A stretch of 64,000 nucleotides of DNA from contig CAJSYZ010000010.1 in assembly GCA_910574455.1 (NCBI GenBank), positions 1,330,770 to 1,394,769 on the forward strand, read 5' to 3'. The stretch comes from Trichaptum fuscoviolaceum. Lineage: Eukaryota; Basidiomycota; Agaricomycetes; Hymenochaetales; Trichaptaceae. The notes under the pieces are model-generated. The model searched no databases. It saw only the letters and a program-made list of their open reading frames with translations, and was not told the DNA's origin. Made by a program: the position numbers and the translations under genes. This document shows, one piece after another, positions 24,377-36,438 of the stretch (its first letter is position 1; each line of letters starts with the position of its first letter).

Positions 24377-24814
24377 TGTTGTTCATCAGTGTTCCTCGAC
24401 TCTCGTCTTCCGTCTATAAAGAATTAGCATCACTTACAACGGACTTTGGCCTATCTGAACTTGCTGAGACATTTTGGGATGCTATCCGTTCGTTGTTGGG
24501 AGGGTGTACGTGGAGGTTGGGAACAAAAAGCGTTGACACTGAATTTCATGGTTCGTGATAGCCATAGACACCCATTCGGTCCATTCAGGGTCACCCGACG
24601 GACGCCACGTGCTTCGTGCCAGCCTCACGCGTCGCTGCACAGCCACGGAGTGCCTTAAAGCTTGGACTCACTTCAGCTTCCGCAACTTATCCAACAACCA
24701 CCTCCTCAGCCCAGTGCTGTTGAGTCCCCTTTCTCTTTCCTCTATTCTTTCCACATAAACATCTAGGATCAAACATCAACTATATTCTGCTATTATCTTG
24801 TACGCCCAGCCACT
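24377..24814. promoter_or_regulatory. Shared intergenic promoter region of a divergent gene pair
   Basis: Lies between the ATG of the small membrane protein (minus) and the ATG of the Gin4-like kinase (plus). The last 120 bases are strongly pyrimidine-rich (TCTTTCCTCTATTCTTTCC), as is common upstream of basidiomycete start sites. No single TATA element stands out. Confidence 0.45.
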
Positions 24815-27672
24815 ATGATGCCACTACACATTCAGAAGAACACCGCCAATGTCGCTCCACCGAGGGCTCGCCCAATACAATACAAGGCACCGCTCGGGAC
24901 GCGGTGGGAGAAGGAGAAAGCGAATGCAGCTAAGGGCGCTTTCGAGTTCAACTCTGACCCAGACACAATAGGGCCGTGGATACTTGGCGAATGTGTCGGG
25001 AAAGGCGCGAGCGGCCGTGTCCGTGTTGCCCGCCACTCTGAAACTGGGCAAATGGCCGCTGTCAAGATTCTTCCTCTTGAAGCTGTTATTTCCTCGCGCC
25101 TATCCATGCGGTCGCGTCTCAACAAGGCTGAAAAACATCGCAATGGTATCGATAAGGAAATCATCATGATGAAGCTCATGGATCATCCCAATATCGTTCG
25201 TATTTTTGACGTGTTCGAAGGCGAGAACGAGCTTTTTCTTGTCCTCGACTATGTTGATGGAGGCGAACTCTTTGATTATCTTGTCAACCACGGCCGTATG
25301 GAACCCATGAAGGGCCTTTGTTACTTCAAGCAGATCATCTACGGCTTGTCTTATGCTCATGCTTTTTCTATCATTCATCGCGACTTGAAGCCGGAGAACA
25401 TTCTGATCGCTTCACTCAATCCCCCACACATCAAGATCGCTGATTGGGGTATGGCTGCCTTTGCTCCCCCCGAACGTCATCTGGAAACGAGCTGTGGCAG
25501 CCCACACTATGCAAGCCCGGAAGTGGTCCGGGGTGAACGTTACTCTGGTACTGCTACGGATATCTGGAGCTGTGGAGTCATCTTGTTTGCTCTCATGACT
25601 GGTCGACTGCCATTTGACGATAAAAATCTCAAGACCTTACTACAGAAAGTCAAAAGCGGCAGATTTGAAATTCCTCATTATGTATTCCCTGAAGCCGCTG
25701 ACTTGATACGTCGGATGCTGGTAGTTGAAGTTGACCAGCGAATAACGATGCAAGATATTTTAAGCCACCCTTTTCTCCGACATACGACGCCTGCTATCCT
25801 TTATGTCCCTGCACCTTCCATCTCTGAGCTGGATCGACCTCTTCGGTCTAGAGCTTTCGTCAAGCAGGATCTTCTTAGCTCTCTCCTTGTTATCTGTGCT
25901 GGTGCATCTTATGAGGAAGTGGTAACAGAACTTCTAAGTCCTCCGGGTCATGGATCTCTAACAAAGGCTCTATATTACCTTCTGGCGAAACATCGTGAAC
26001 GTACATTGGAAGAATATGGTACTGAAGCTCTTATTTTAGACGAGGAGCAACGTATACGGCACTATAACGCGCCCCCTTTGAAGAAGAAGCGTCTACCTCT
26101 CACGGACACGACAACGGCCAGCCCAGTCATATCATCTGAGATTCGCGCAAGCCGTCTTGCTCCAGCTCCCCCTACTTGTCAGTCTCCTGTCCCAGCTGCA
26201 TCCCCCGATCCGACATCTTCTACTCGGTCCAGACCGAGTTCGCCCTTAGGCCCGCGTTCCCCTCGTCCTTCACATCAGCGTCCTATCTCCTCTCCTAATG
26301 CCACACCATGGACTGTTCATAGGATTCCTGAGAACGCTTCACTAATTACGGGTTCCCGCTCATCCACGAGGCCACCCAGGCAACGCACTAAAACGTTGGA
26401 TGGCCTACCAGTCTTTCGCCAGCGTCCGGACGCAGAATATGCACCATCTGAACAGTTCTTTCCTGGTTCTCCTCGTCCTGCTCATGATGCGCCTCCCGTC
26501 TTTGACGTCACGCTACCGGCTGGTCAGCCAGTGACCGGCGGTGATATGTCGTGGTTGATCAAGCCTACGGTCAATAATCCTGCTGTTCAGCGTGCTATCG
26601 ATGATCTCGCTGGACGCTTCAGCGAGGTACTATCACGGGATGGCAAGATTTCCGAGATCGCGTCAGGACACATTGCATCCGCTAGCGCGGTTGATGCACG
26701 GTCGAGCCCAAAGAAGTTCAAAATCGGTTCGAAGGTTACTGCGCAAGGGGAGAGCTCTTCCCCTCAGCATGACTTTCGGTATACCCTACCGAACAAGAAA
26801 ACGACGAACTTGGTATCTGCTGAAAGGAACGGAGGACACGACAAAGAAAATCAAGAGGAGCAAAGGCACAACGTTTCCGTAGTGTCTTCTGTGGCTTCGG
26901 GTGAGGATGGGAGCTATATGAAGATCGACGTCGAGAGAGATGTCAACTCTTCTTTAAACGTAACGCAAAAGGCAGGCAAGGGTGAGCATAGCAGCTTTTG
27001 CGTCCAATATTGCACTCCTAACATGGCCTCCTACCTTGCATATACAGGGCCAGCACAAGCTTCCTCGTTGGACTCCTTGGCACGGCCTGACCACCGAGCA
27101 ATACGTGACTCAGTATCGTCAACGCCTGCTGTCGTAGGCGAAGTCAAGGGCTGGTTCGCCAATCTGTTCAATTGGAAGGCTCAGCAGTACGTATTGTACT
27201 CCGTTGACAACTGTCTGGCAACGCGCGACGAGGTAGTCCGTCTCCTTAACCACTTCGGATGCCAAGTTATTCTTGAGGATGCTCAGAGTTGGGGAGTATT
27301 GAAATGTCGCATGGATGAGATACATGGTACGTTGGGATCAAGTCTCTCGAGGGTAAAATTTTTGAACTAATCGGCTTATCTTCAGACGTCAACAACTCGG
27401 TTACGATGAAACCTGTGCGTTTCCGCGTCGAGTTCAGCCCGGTGCTTGGGTACACGCATAATACTTCATTGAAGGCTGGATCACGAACGAGCACGAAGAA
27501 CAACACGCCACACGCATCGACACTTGTGCTGTTCCAAGAGAAGGGCGCACTGTCTACCTTCAGACACGTTTACCAGCGTCTGCGCGCTGAGTGGCGGCTC
27601 GATGCTCTAAGTTCGCCGGACATGATTGGAAGTGTGACGCCTATGATTGCGGGAACGCCAAAGCTAAAGTAA
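24815..27672 (+). CDS. Gin4/Hsl1/Nim1-family Ser/Thr protein kinase
   Basis: A morphogenesis/mitosis kinase of the Nim1-related group (Gin4, Kcc4, Hsl1; Cdr2 in fission yeast), which acts at septin structures and restrains Wee1. Exons 24815-26981, 27048-27326 and 27386-27672 give 910 aa; the first intron (66 nt) is in-frame and predicted from its GTGAGC donor, CTAAC branch and TACAG acceptor. The kinase domain spans about residues 54-321: glycine loop GKGASGRV, Lys84, HRDLKPEN (Asp190), DWG in place of DFG (210-212), and ASPE. The family-typical IADWGMAAFAPP follows the catalytic loop. A long Ser/Pro-rich linker is followed by a C-terminal module (about residues 780-890; VGEVKGWFANLFNWK, then LNHFGCQVIL) resembling the KA1-type lipid-binding ends of these kinases. 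Confidence 0.92.
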
Positions 27673-28220
27673 GAGCAGTCTGGAGAGTTGAAGATTGAGC
27701 GTTGGTATGGGTATTAAATAAATATTCTCTTCGATCGTAGCATCTTGGTTTAATGCGTACACACAAACTACACACGATTTGTATAGTAGAGTTTAAAGAC
27801 AGACGATGGACTTCTTAAAAAGACGACGGTGAAAATTTTCGACATATAATCTTGGTACCAAGACTCCTATCCAATCTCAACAACAATGTCCATTTCATAA
27901 ACAACACATGGTACAGTATGCTCACAATATATTACAAGGACTTGCAGATAAGACACGGCAAAACACACAGCAAGGCATACAACTCGAACAAAAAACAGCG
28001 AAAGGAGCGGTACATGGGGAGCAGACATCTGAACGTATACAAGAGACTGCGTGCATATAGCGGCGAGGGGGGAGGGGTAAGGGGATGAGGTATAAGAGTA
28101 CGGAAACGGGGACGGGGACGGGAAGAAGGAAAATGGCAACAAGAAATAAGATAAATGGCTCACGAATGCCATAACTGCACGCGTTTTCTCTGCGCATTCT
28201 CTAGACTTGCTAAACGAGTA
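27673..28220. other. Convergent 3' intergenic region
   Basis: Lies between two stop codons facing each other (kinase, plus; RING gene, minus). AT-rich with AATAAA-like sequence just after the kinase stop (TTAAATAAATAT near 27714). Holds only 3' UTRs as far as I can see. Confidence 0.5.
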
Positions 28221-31035
28221 TCAGGCAGCATTCGGCCTGGGAGCAACGGTCCCTGCCTCGAGGTCTCTGTTACCACCTGCGCTGGCTCTCGAGAAGCCAC
28301 GCAAAAATCCAGGCCGCGTAATACTAGCGAATGTCGTCCCGCCCGTTGTCGCGGTCATGTTCGCGGTTGACGCGGCAGTGGGGGTGTCGGCGAGCGGGTG
28401 GTCGGGCTCGATGGAGGAGGAGACGGACGCGCGCTTCGCCTCCATGTCTGTCTCGGAGTGCTTGGAGGGCGGAGGCGTTGTTGTTATGCGGAGTAGGGAA
28501 GTATATGCTGCCAGAGAGTAAAAGAAGGGAAATCAGCAATGACTCCCAAGGCAACAGAAGGATTAGGTTTGACTTACGTTGTCTGCAAACAGGGCAGAAC
28601 CAACCCTTCGGCTTCCTCTTCCTTCTTGTCGTAGGAGCTGGAGGTGCAGGAGTGGCTGGCGTGGGTGGAGCGGCTGCATCTCCCGCCGGAGCAGATACCT
28701 GAGTATCATTGCCTCCGTTAGCCGGCGTCGCCTCACCACCAGGCGCAGTCACGGCTGGAGGTGGCGGGTCAGGCTCGCTATGCACAAGCGTGCCCCCCGC
28801 ACCAAACTCAACCATGTTCACTGCACACTCGCGGCATGCCACCAGATGCCGGCAGGGCAGGAGAACGACCTCTCTTGGGCTGCTCAGACACAGAAGACAC
28901 TCCGCCGTCGCGTCCGCGTCGTCTGCTGGTGAAATTGTGGGAGCCGCAGCATCAGCGCTGGCGTCGGTGGTGGGCGGGTAAGTGTGGTCGGGAGCCGGTG
29001 TCGGTGCGGTGGGGGCGAGTGGATGGGCAGGGGCGGCGCTGTGCGAGGTGAGTCCGTAGATCTCGTGGAGGTGGAATGCGTGTGGACCGATGCGTGCTTC
29101 GCGCTTTACAACCTTGACGACCCATGGCCGTTTATCCTCCACCTCAGTGACGGAGCTTGTCTCGGTCTTGTCAGCCTCAGATGGGTTTGAGGCACTACCT
29201 CCTTCCACCTCTGCGCCTGTTGTAGCAGCGGCGGCAGGAGGGGGAGGGACCGACCCATGTCGTACGATGTGCAGGTATGTTACTTGCTCATTCCGTACGC
29301 GAAGAGGCTTGTTATCCATATCACACGCGGCGAGGCGGATGGAGAGTTTCACTCCTCCATCCTCTTCTTCCTTCTTCTTGTCCTTAGGATCTCGGCCAAT
29401 TCCGCCATGACCAGCACCTGCCTCTGTCGTTAATGAACCCGAGGGAAGCTGATGGGATTCTGCGTCAACAAGTGCAAGGGCCGGCCCAGCTGCGACCGTT
29501 GGCGCGGTAGTGGTTTGGGAAGTGGAATGTGGCTGTGGTCCATGATGGTGCGAAGAGTTGCCCTTCTTACGGAAGAATGTCAAACGCTTGCGTGAATGGT
29601 GGTCCTTCGCTTCTGATATCTTGGAACTTTCGCCCTCTGGGGCGTTCGCATCGGCAGAGTTCGAAGATGCTGCTGCCTCCGCTGCAATTGCTAATTGTGC
29701 GGCATGCTCAAGCTTTGCGAGCTCCAAGGCAGCGCCATCAGCGAGGTGCAATTTCTTTCCGAAACCTCCTTCGATTGTGGTTTCGAATAGTATTAACCGA
29801 TCTTCGCTAGCATCTTTGTTTGAGGTCTGGCCGTCAAGATCATGTGCAGGATGGTCCTCAACCAAGTGAGCTGGTATACCGACAGCGTAAACAGTGATAG
29901 AACACCGGGGAGCGTCACAGTCAAACTCAAACTCCAGGCCGTGTTGCTGATTGTGCGGGTGCAGGTGAGAGTTAGACGAAGCAGGATCGGAATCAGGAGA
30001 GGCAGCGAGGGGAGACAGGCGGATAGTGGGACGTTTGAGATTGACAAGGGCTTGCAGAGTAGTAGTTGGTTCTGTGGGCTGAGATGATAACGGGTTAGTT
30101 TCAAGCGTGAATTAGGACATCAAGGCAGCAGTATCGTGATACACCCCAGGCCATGCATGTAGAAACTTACATCTTTGCTCTTGCGTATCCACTCCTTGAC
30201 AATATCCGGTGTCAACTCATCTTCCTCGATGTTCTTACTATCCTTGCTGTCCTTCTCGCACCAGTCCGGACCGCCGCCAGCCACTCCGATGCTCGGCCCA
30301 AACAACGTCTCCTTGGCCTCCTTCTTCCCGTCATTGTTTCCTGCGCCAGGTACTTCTAGGTCGCCCATGTTAATCACAACATCATTCGCTCCGGCATTTG
30401 GACCTGTGAGACAGTAAGTAAGGGCCACCGGATATTATTAGCATTTCAGCAGCCGGTTTCAAGATACGATTGGTCCCGCAGCAGATAGCGATGGGTAGGG
30501 AAGGCACGACGACAGGGTAAAGATGAAAGGCTTACCTGATCCTGAGCGTAAGGCAGTCGCTGTGCGCGAAGCTGAAGTGTCTACGCGGGCAAGGTACGTT
30601 GGTGCATGTAAGCGTCGCGTACGGTTCCAGGAGGAATATTGATTGTTGTCTGAATCATCATGGTCGCGCGGTGTGTAAAGAAAGACATCGTACATAGACC
30701 CCCAGGGCATTGATGATGATGATGAATTCATAAGACAAGTTGTTCGTCGATAATGTTTGTAGCGAACAAGAGAGCGAAGGGGTTGGTCAAACAGCAATAG
30801 CATTGAGGCGGGATATATTGAGCCGAAGGAAGATTATGTGAGCCATCCCCCTGCCGCCAAGACAGTCAACAAGGTACTTACACCAAGAAGCGATAGCCGC
30901 CATCGGTATGCTCGCTGTGGCCGACGTCGTCGAATGAGTCGTGTGCGAGGGCGCGCAGTGAGGGGGAATGCGGGGAATGTGTGTCGGAGGAAGGAAGACT
31001 GTCACTCGCGATTTGTAGTCTTCTTCCACGGCCAT
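28221..31035 (-). CDS. MGRN1/RNF157-like RING-finger E3 ubiquitin ligase
   Basis: Well-fixed exons are 28221-28507, 28578-30078, 30171-30403 and one ending at 30536. The upstream part is less certain: either the ATG at 30731 opens the protein (738 aa), or a first exon 30882-31035 (starting MAVEEDYKSRV) joins an acceptor near 30655. The middle matches the MGRN1 conserved region: TTTLQALVNLKRPTIRLSPL, then FEFDCDAPRCSITVYAV, and FHLHEIYGL just before the RING. The RING reads CLLC-x11-CRH-x4-CREC, followed after a long Pro/Ala/Thr insert by FCPVCRQPYTSLLRI. Splicing the last intron is needed to restore RQPYTSLLRI. The substrate is unknown. The insert of about 60 residues between the RING halves is unusual and may loop out. 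Confidence 0.88.
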
Positions 31036-31446
31036 GGGAACTGAATCCTCCCTTGGGCCGAGCCGACTCTGCTCTTATTTAGGAAGGAGAGCCGGGGAGC
31101 TGTGACTTGGTAACTACCTGATGCTTTTCCTTCTACAGGAACTGTTGTGTCTCCAGCAAGTAGCCATAGTAGTGGAGAGTCTCAAGGAAGGTATTCAACT
31201 TGAAAGATAGTATATTTTGGAAGTACCACCAAATGAATATAGTTATAATCTCACTGAGTACTTCCGTCACAGTCACAGAGTCTCGGTTAGCCCGCTCTTG
31301 CTGACATCATCACTGGTATCACGCGTCGGGATGTTCTATTCTTGGACACGCTGCGTTGCCTTCTCCACCATCCCGCAACACAAGTGAACCAAAGGCTTAT
31401 ACCCGCCTCACCCGACCATCTGATACTTTGACTCAACCGCAGCAAA
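31036..31446. other. Intergenic stretch
   Basis: Upstream flank of the RING gene; no supported gene or repeat. Confidence 0.4.
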
Positions 31447-32488
31447 GTGCTTAACGTCGTTGTCAGCTCACTCCAACGTATCGTATGGAAACAGAAGGCA
31501 CATCATTCAAGTTGGTCATTGGTTCCAATCCGAGGGCATGGTTCTCGAGATCCCTGCCTGGAACCAGTGCATGAGACGCTGAGGAGGGCGCATCAGTCAA
31601 CAAAAAGGTACGGAAACTCTCAGAACTTCCCACTCAGGCTAACTACACACAGATCTAAAGATTCCTCGACGTGCGCCGAAAATATACTGGCGCCAGCTGG
31701 CTGCGCATCCTGGGAATACGTTTGCAGTAGTAGACGGACACAGGATCTATTACGACGCTGGCAAGTGACCTTGCAGTGATTGCTAATGCCTGGTTCATCG
31801 AAAATATCCCGCGGGGCAACGACATCTATCGGAGCTAGAAGCACAACTACCTCTGTTAATAGCTTGCCTATACTACGTGATCGGGACTCCAATAGTCATG
31901 CACAATGATTCTTCCGTGTCGATCTTTCACCAAACAGAGATGTATGACCGCTGTTACTCATCCGCTTATCGTCGCGCTCGTGACGTGCTAATCATAACCA
32001 ACAACGTGAACTAGACGCCGAGGAACACCGTATCGGTAAGCTTTGGAATTATATTTCATGTCCTCGTGCATTGAAATACTCGGGACTTTATAACATCATT
32101 GGGGCTGTCACTTGTTAGGTCCATCGCCGCGACTTGACTCAAGACACCTACTTCTATCCGCGTTTGAACTTTGCGCTGCATTGGACCCTGTCGAATTCAC
32201 CAAGCACAACATCTGCTGCATCTGGTGTGCATTTCCTGAGCAAATCCTCTTGCCTGCGGTTGGCGACGGACAGAATTAGAATGGCCACTGACTCACAATT
32301 TCCCGTCTCCAGGGCTCGGTTGGAAGATTAAAAGAGGAGGAACATTTGTGTTTCTGAATGATGGTGAGTTCGCACCAATGTGTGAGCCCTTGTGGTGGAT
32401 GCGAAGGGGTTGCTCATATCACATTCGCTATCATTGGCCTCTTGCTTCTAACACAGACCCCTGCGACCTTTTGTTCGGCAACCAGTAA
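31447..32488 (+). pseudogene. Decayed unknown gene
   Basis: Several protein-like blocks follow each other on the plus strand but lie in shifting frames: TSFKLVIGSNPRAWFSRSL (about 31503-31560), PKIYWRQLAAHPGNTFAVVD (about 31677-31740), AWFIENIPRGNDIYRS (31791-31838) and, after two more blocks, GWKIKRGGTFVFLND joined by an intron to DPCDLLFGNQ and a TAA at 32486-32488. Disabling signs are a TAG directly after NDIYRS (31839-31841), a TGA after the SRSLPGTSA block, and a frame change between the first and second blocks. The splice sites at the 3' end look normal. I do not recognise the family; the relic suggests a cytosolic protein of about 250 residues. Confidence 0.45.
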
Positions 32489-33417
32489 ATAATTTGGCGA
32501 ATAGGCAACACGAAGACTGGTCACAAAACAGACAAGGTCACTATCAGATATATCTACAGAGCAAATATGCGATTATGTCTCGCCATCTCTGTGAATTTCC
32601 TCGTGGTTCAAATGATTTCAACTCGCTCGTTTCACTTTTTCTACTATTGATCTGCAGTGTCGATATCCAGATCTACTAACTCAGGTCTGCGTTCCCTATG
32701 CTCCTGTCTCTGCTATATGTACATCTACTTTGGATTCTGCCTCACACGTCCGGTATGGAGACCTGCTCCTAGTAGCTGACCATTCGATACTGTCTCGAGC
32801 AACGTGCAAGGTACTGGAAACTTATGGTGGCGACTTGAGTCACCTAGCGAAGTCTAGACTGTAAGGACGACTGTGGAAGGTCTTTTCCATTACCCGGCTG
32901 CTGCCTTCATCTCACTAATAGGCCAATCTTGACTCAGAGCATGCGTCATGGCGAAAAGGGCATTGATGTCCTCAGAGGCTGAAGAGCTGTGTTGCATGTT
33001 GAAAGGCGTCAAGGATTCTCGGCTCACGAACTGACGCCTTCTTTTCTACGGGAGGTCCATAGAACGAAATGCTGGAATAGCTGTTGTCGAATCTCAGAGG
33101 CGGAACTCGGAAAACAAATTGTATTCATCGGCGTGGAACATACAGTTTATATTTAGTTTTGTCCATAGCATATAGCGACAACTCCTTCGTGGTGTATCCA
33201 AAGAAAATAGTACGGGCTAATATGTGATTATTCTAAGGCTTTCGTATACATTGTAAATGATCTAAATGTGTGTACATTATCGATTGGAACAGCAACTACA
33301 AAACAAGAGTAATACTACGGCGGAGAGCAATTTCATGTATGGGATCCAGCGGTTAATTAGAGGTCAAGAAGGGCGAGCTTTATAATCAGCAGATAGATTC
33401 ATGCATGTGAACAAATA
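32489..33417. other. Intergenic stretch
   Basis: AT-rich, with no supported coding frame or repeat; includes the 3' flank of the transporter gene. Confidence 0.4.
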
Positions 33418-35879
33418 CTATAGTTTAGCAAGAATTAGACCAAGAAGGATTACAATAATTGTGGATGGAGGTGTGACAACGCAATACGCCCAAAATATTG
33501 TCCGACTGATTAGTCGTTCGAATGCGTCCCCGGAAGCCGCTTGAGTTATCTGTGCGAAGCAAGTGGAGAAAAATCAGTACCAATCACAGATAACAGGTGG
33601 AATGAAATTACCTGCGCAAGTGTCAAAGCTGGCGGAGAGGAGATTAGCAGGACGTTTGATACTACGAATATGGGACTACACGAGCACAATTAGATCTTTG
33701 TCGGTACACCATAGAAATGGATCATGCACTCACTCATCAAAGACTCTAAGGACATCGTACTTCGCAGCCCACCACATGAGCGGGAATAAAAGGAGCGGAG
33801 TGAGGAACATTCGCGAAATAACCGCAATGGCGACAGTTCGCGTCTCTCCTGGTCGAGGGCTGTTCTGGCTTTTCGATCCCGTACTCGATTTGCCATCTAA
33901 CCTAGACAATTTGAACATGCTACGTACGCTGCCCACGAAGCTGCCGCGACTTGTCGCCTGACTCGGGTCGCGTCTCCGTGAAGCAGAGTTCCCATTCACA
34001 CGCAGAACGTTACCGTTCCCGCTGGTAATTGTACTTGGAAGGATACCTTCTACTGGTTTTCCATTGCTGCTCGCTGCATCTTCAGGCGGTGCGTAGAAGT
34101 ACGCACCGAGGACCACCAGCGTAATTGGGATCGAACAGTTTCCGGATGCGGATAGAGCCCCTTTAATCCACTGCAAATGATCATCGAGTGTATGTTGCAA
34201 TGGCTGGATCAGCGCAACAACGATAGACGCAGCTGCCGCCCATAACGGTACTGTCATAAAAGTGTTTATCGTCCGCAGCGCCTTCTTTACGCGGTGCTTT
34301 GTCCGGCGTAACGTGGTCTGAAGACGACTAGAGGTGGGCGTAGTGCCAATATGCCAGTGCCGGCTCCGAAGGGCTGAGTTGGGGAGTGAGAGACCTTCAT
34401 CAGAGTCTTCATCTTCATCGGGAGAGTACCGAGTACCAAATGACGATGTAGAAGGGACGTGGGGCAGATTTACGGCGGAACGCGTCGGCGTATTAGGGAA
34501 GGAATAGAATACAGGATCTTCGCTCACAAGACCTCGCCTGGGATGCAGATTCGTTTCATCTCGAGCCGTATGATCCGATAAAAGCTCATCGTGAATGTCG
34601 TCTCCAAAAGGGACAGGTGCTATACGACCGTCCGTCGAATGAGCGCTGACATCACCTACTTCAAAGAGAAGGGGACTAGACTCGTCCTCAAGCTCTGGGG
34701 AATGTGCCTCTTCATTCTCGCTGGCATGTTCAACGTCCTGACCTTCCGGGTCGGCTTGAGAAAGCAAATGTACACCGTAACTCCATCGAAGCTGTGGTTC
34801 GATAAATAATGTTTGTTATGCGAGAGAAGAGAATGATGATTGGACTCACCACCATGCCAAGAGTGCTGTAAAGAACTAAGTACGTAAGAGCTCGTCCGAG
34901 CATGGATTCTTTGTTGTCATCGTCGTCCCACTTGAGGCCGGGAACCGTAACCACCAGGCTCTGCATAAGCGCAATAGGGAGTGAATTAGAGTTCATAAAC
35001 ATTGAAGCGGCCATTGCAAAGCTCCTAAAGATAGGTAACGAATATAAGTTGACTTTGCTTGTTAGTGTCGAAGATCAGCTCGGAAACTCACCTTTGCGAC
35101 CTCTTCAACCGGAATAACCATCCCAATACGGCTGCGACTGTCATCGACACAGCGGATACAATTACGAAGAAGAGTGGTATGATCCAGAGTTCGCGTAACT
35201 TAGCTGCAAAGAAGAGATCGTCGATTAGTTACATGACTTTAAGTTCGCTTTAAGAGAAAACGAGAAGAGTGGGCGCTAAGGAGATATGTTCGCTTTAGCT
35301 GACGCTCGTATTGCTACGCAAAACACGAGCCGTACGATGTTGCACTCCCCAAACCGTAATAACGCAGGTCAAGACTAGCACAACGAGCCCCACTTTGAAG
35401 TCCGACTTAGTCCGGCCAAGCTAAAGCCAAGATGTGCGAGCGCCTTTGTACACAACGTGTCCACACCGAACAGCCTGAGGTACGCATGCGTAATTCTCCC
35501 CCCCCCCCTCTCTGCTTCGTACTTGCGCACGAGTGAAGTTGTCTCTGACTTTGAAGGCGGTAAGGTGGGCAACGCACCTGGTGATAAAAAGAACGCCACC
35601 TTGGAGAACAGTAGAGACGGTGTAAAAAGCGATACATTGAGCCGGTTTAGTTGCTATAGCTCTTAAGTCAGCAGTCTAGCGAGTAGCTGAAAGGATGGTT
35701 GACATACCTTCTGTGTTTTCTTGTCCAAAATACCCCTACGCGCAAGAACATACCCGGCCAAACACAAGAGAAAGACTTCGAGAATTGACTGAACCACGTA
35801 TCAGATGTCTATATCTGAGCTCATATCGATTGATACATACCTCAAATACTGTCTTCAGCAAGATACCGATAGGAGCCAT
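33418..35879 (-). CDS. Auxin efflux carrier (AEC/PIN-like) family membrane transporter
   Basis: Eight exons give 578 aa: 35841-35879, 35708-35788, 35578-35653, 35092-35203, 34850-35024, 33734-34791, 33612-33675, 33418-33549; all phases agree. The N-terminal half has five hydrophobic segments with family-typical motifs: FLLCLAGYVLARRGILDKKT, RLNVSLFTPSLLFSKVAFFL, NSNSLPIALMQSLVVTVPGL, and LTYLVLYSTLGMV ending at LRWSYG. A hydrophilic loop of about 200 residues, acidic then Arg/Ser-rich, precedes the C-terminal helices (FMTVPLWAAAASIVVALIQP, ISRMFLTPLLLFPLMWWAAK, and VVTPPSTIIVILLGLILAKL at the end). Fungal members sit in ER or plasma membrane; the substrate is not predictable. The start was chosen as the first ATG in frame (MAPIGILLKTVFE). 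Confidence 0.92.
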
Positions 35880-36438
35880 TGGCTTGCAGATGCCAGTGGT
35901 GGAGGAGAAGGAAGTGACGATGACCGCAGACTGTTGGACACGCACGTTTGCTATAGCACACAGCTCGCTAAATATAGAAGCCCGAGCAACTGAAAGTCTA
36001 GGCATGACCCTAAAAGGGTAATCCTTGGCTTAACTCGGCGCCACTGGCAAAGTACTGAGGTAGCCTCGTGACCAGGCCAGGCTAGCGTTTTAGGTATGTC
36101 TGCTGTGGCAGACCGGCGCTAGTGCTCCGCAAGTCTCTCCTTAAGGCGTAGCCTGGCCTGGTAACGAGGCTAGTACTGAGGTAGTAAGCGCGTGCTTCTT
36201 TCTTCCACTCGTGACCTGACCGTTCTTTTAATGCTCTTTCAGAGGCGCAGGGAACGTCTTAGGGCTCTGAACAAGACGAAATATTCAACAGCGGTGAGCG
36301 AATATAATTGAGTCCGAGCCTCATGTCGTCATTGTATCAGTTTGATGCTCATATTATAATCACAGCCGTATCTGTGACGTGTGTCTGGAGCTCGTTCATC
36401 AGAGGTTATCAATCTGCCCAAGGCTCGATCATATATAC
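35880..36438. promoter_or_regulatory. Divergent promoter region between transporter and PIMT genes, containing a MITE
   Basis: The two start codons are 559 bp apart and face away from each other, so this interval must hold both promoters. A 112-bp MITE (36061-36172) sits in the middle, leaving about 180 and 270 bp for the individual control regions. Confidence 0.5.
36061..36172. mobile_element. 112-bp MITE with 9-bp target-site duplication
   Basis: Terminal inverted repeats of about 26 bp (TAGCCTCGTGACCAGGCCAG and its near-perfect reverse complement at the right end) frame about 60 bp of unrelated sequence. The 9-mer GTACTGAGG is repeated exactly on both sides (36052-36060 and 36173-36181). 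A 9-bp duplication with such termini fits a Mutator-like MITE; no coding capacity. Confidence 0.8.

Noticed and set aside
28331..29410. Several plus-strand frames opposite the RING gene
   Set aside because: Antisense of a GC-rich Pro/Ala coding region; the minus strand carries the RING motif.
33563..33961. Plus-strand frame of 132 codons
   Set aside because: Lies opposite confirmed AEC transporter exons.
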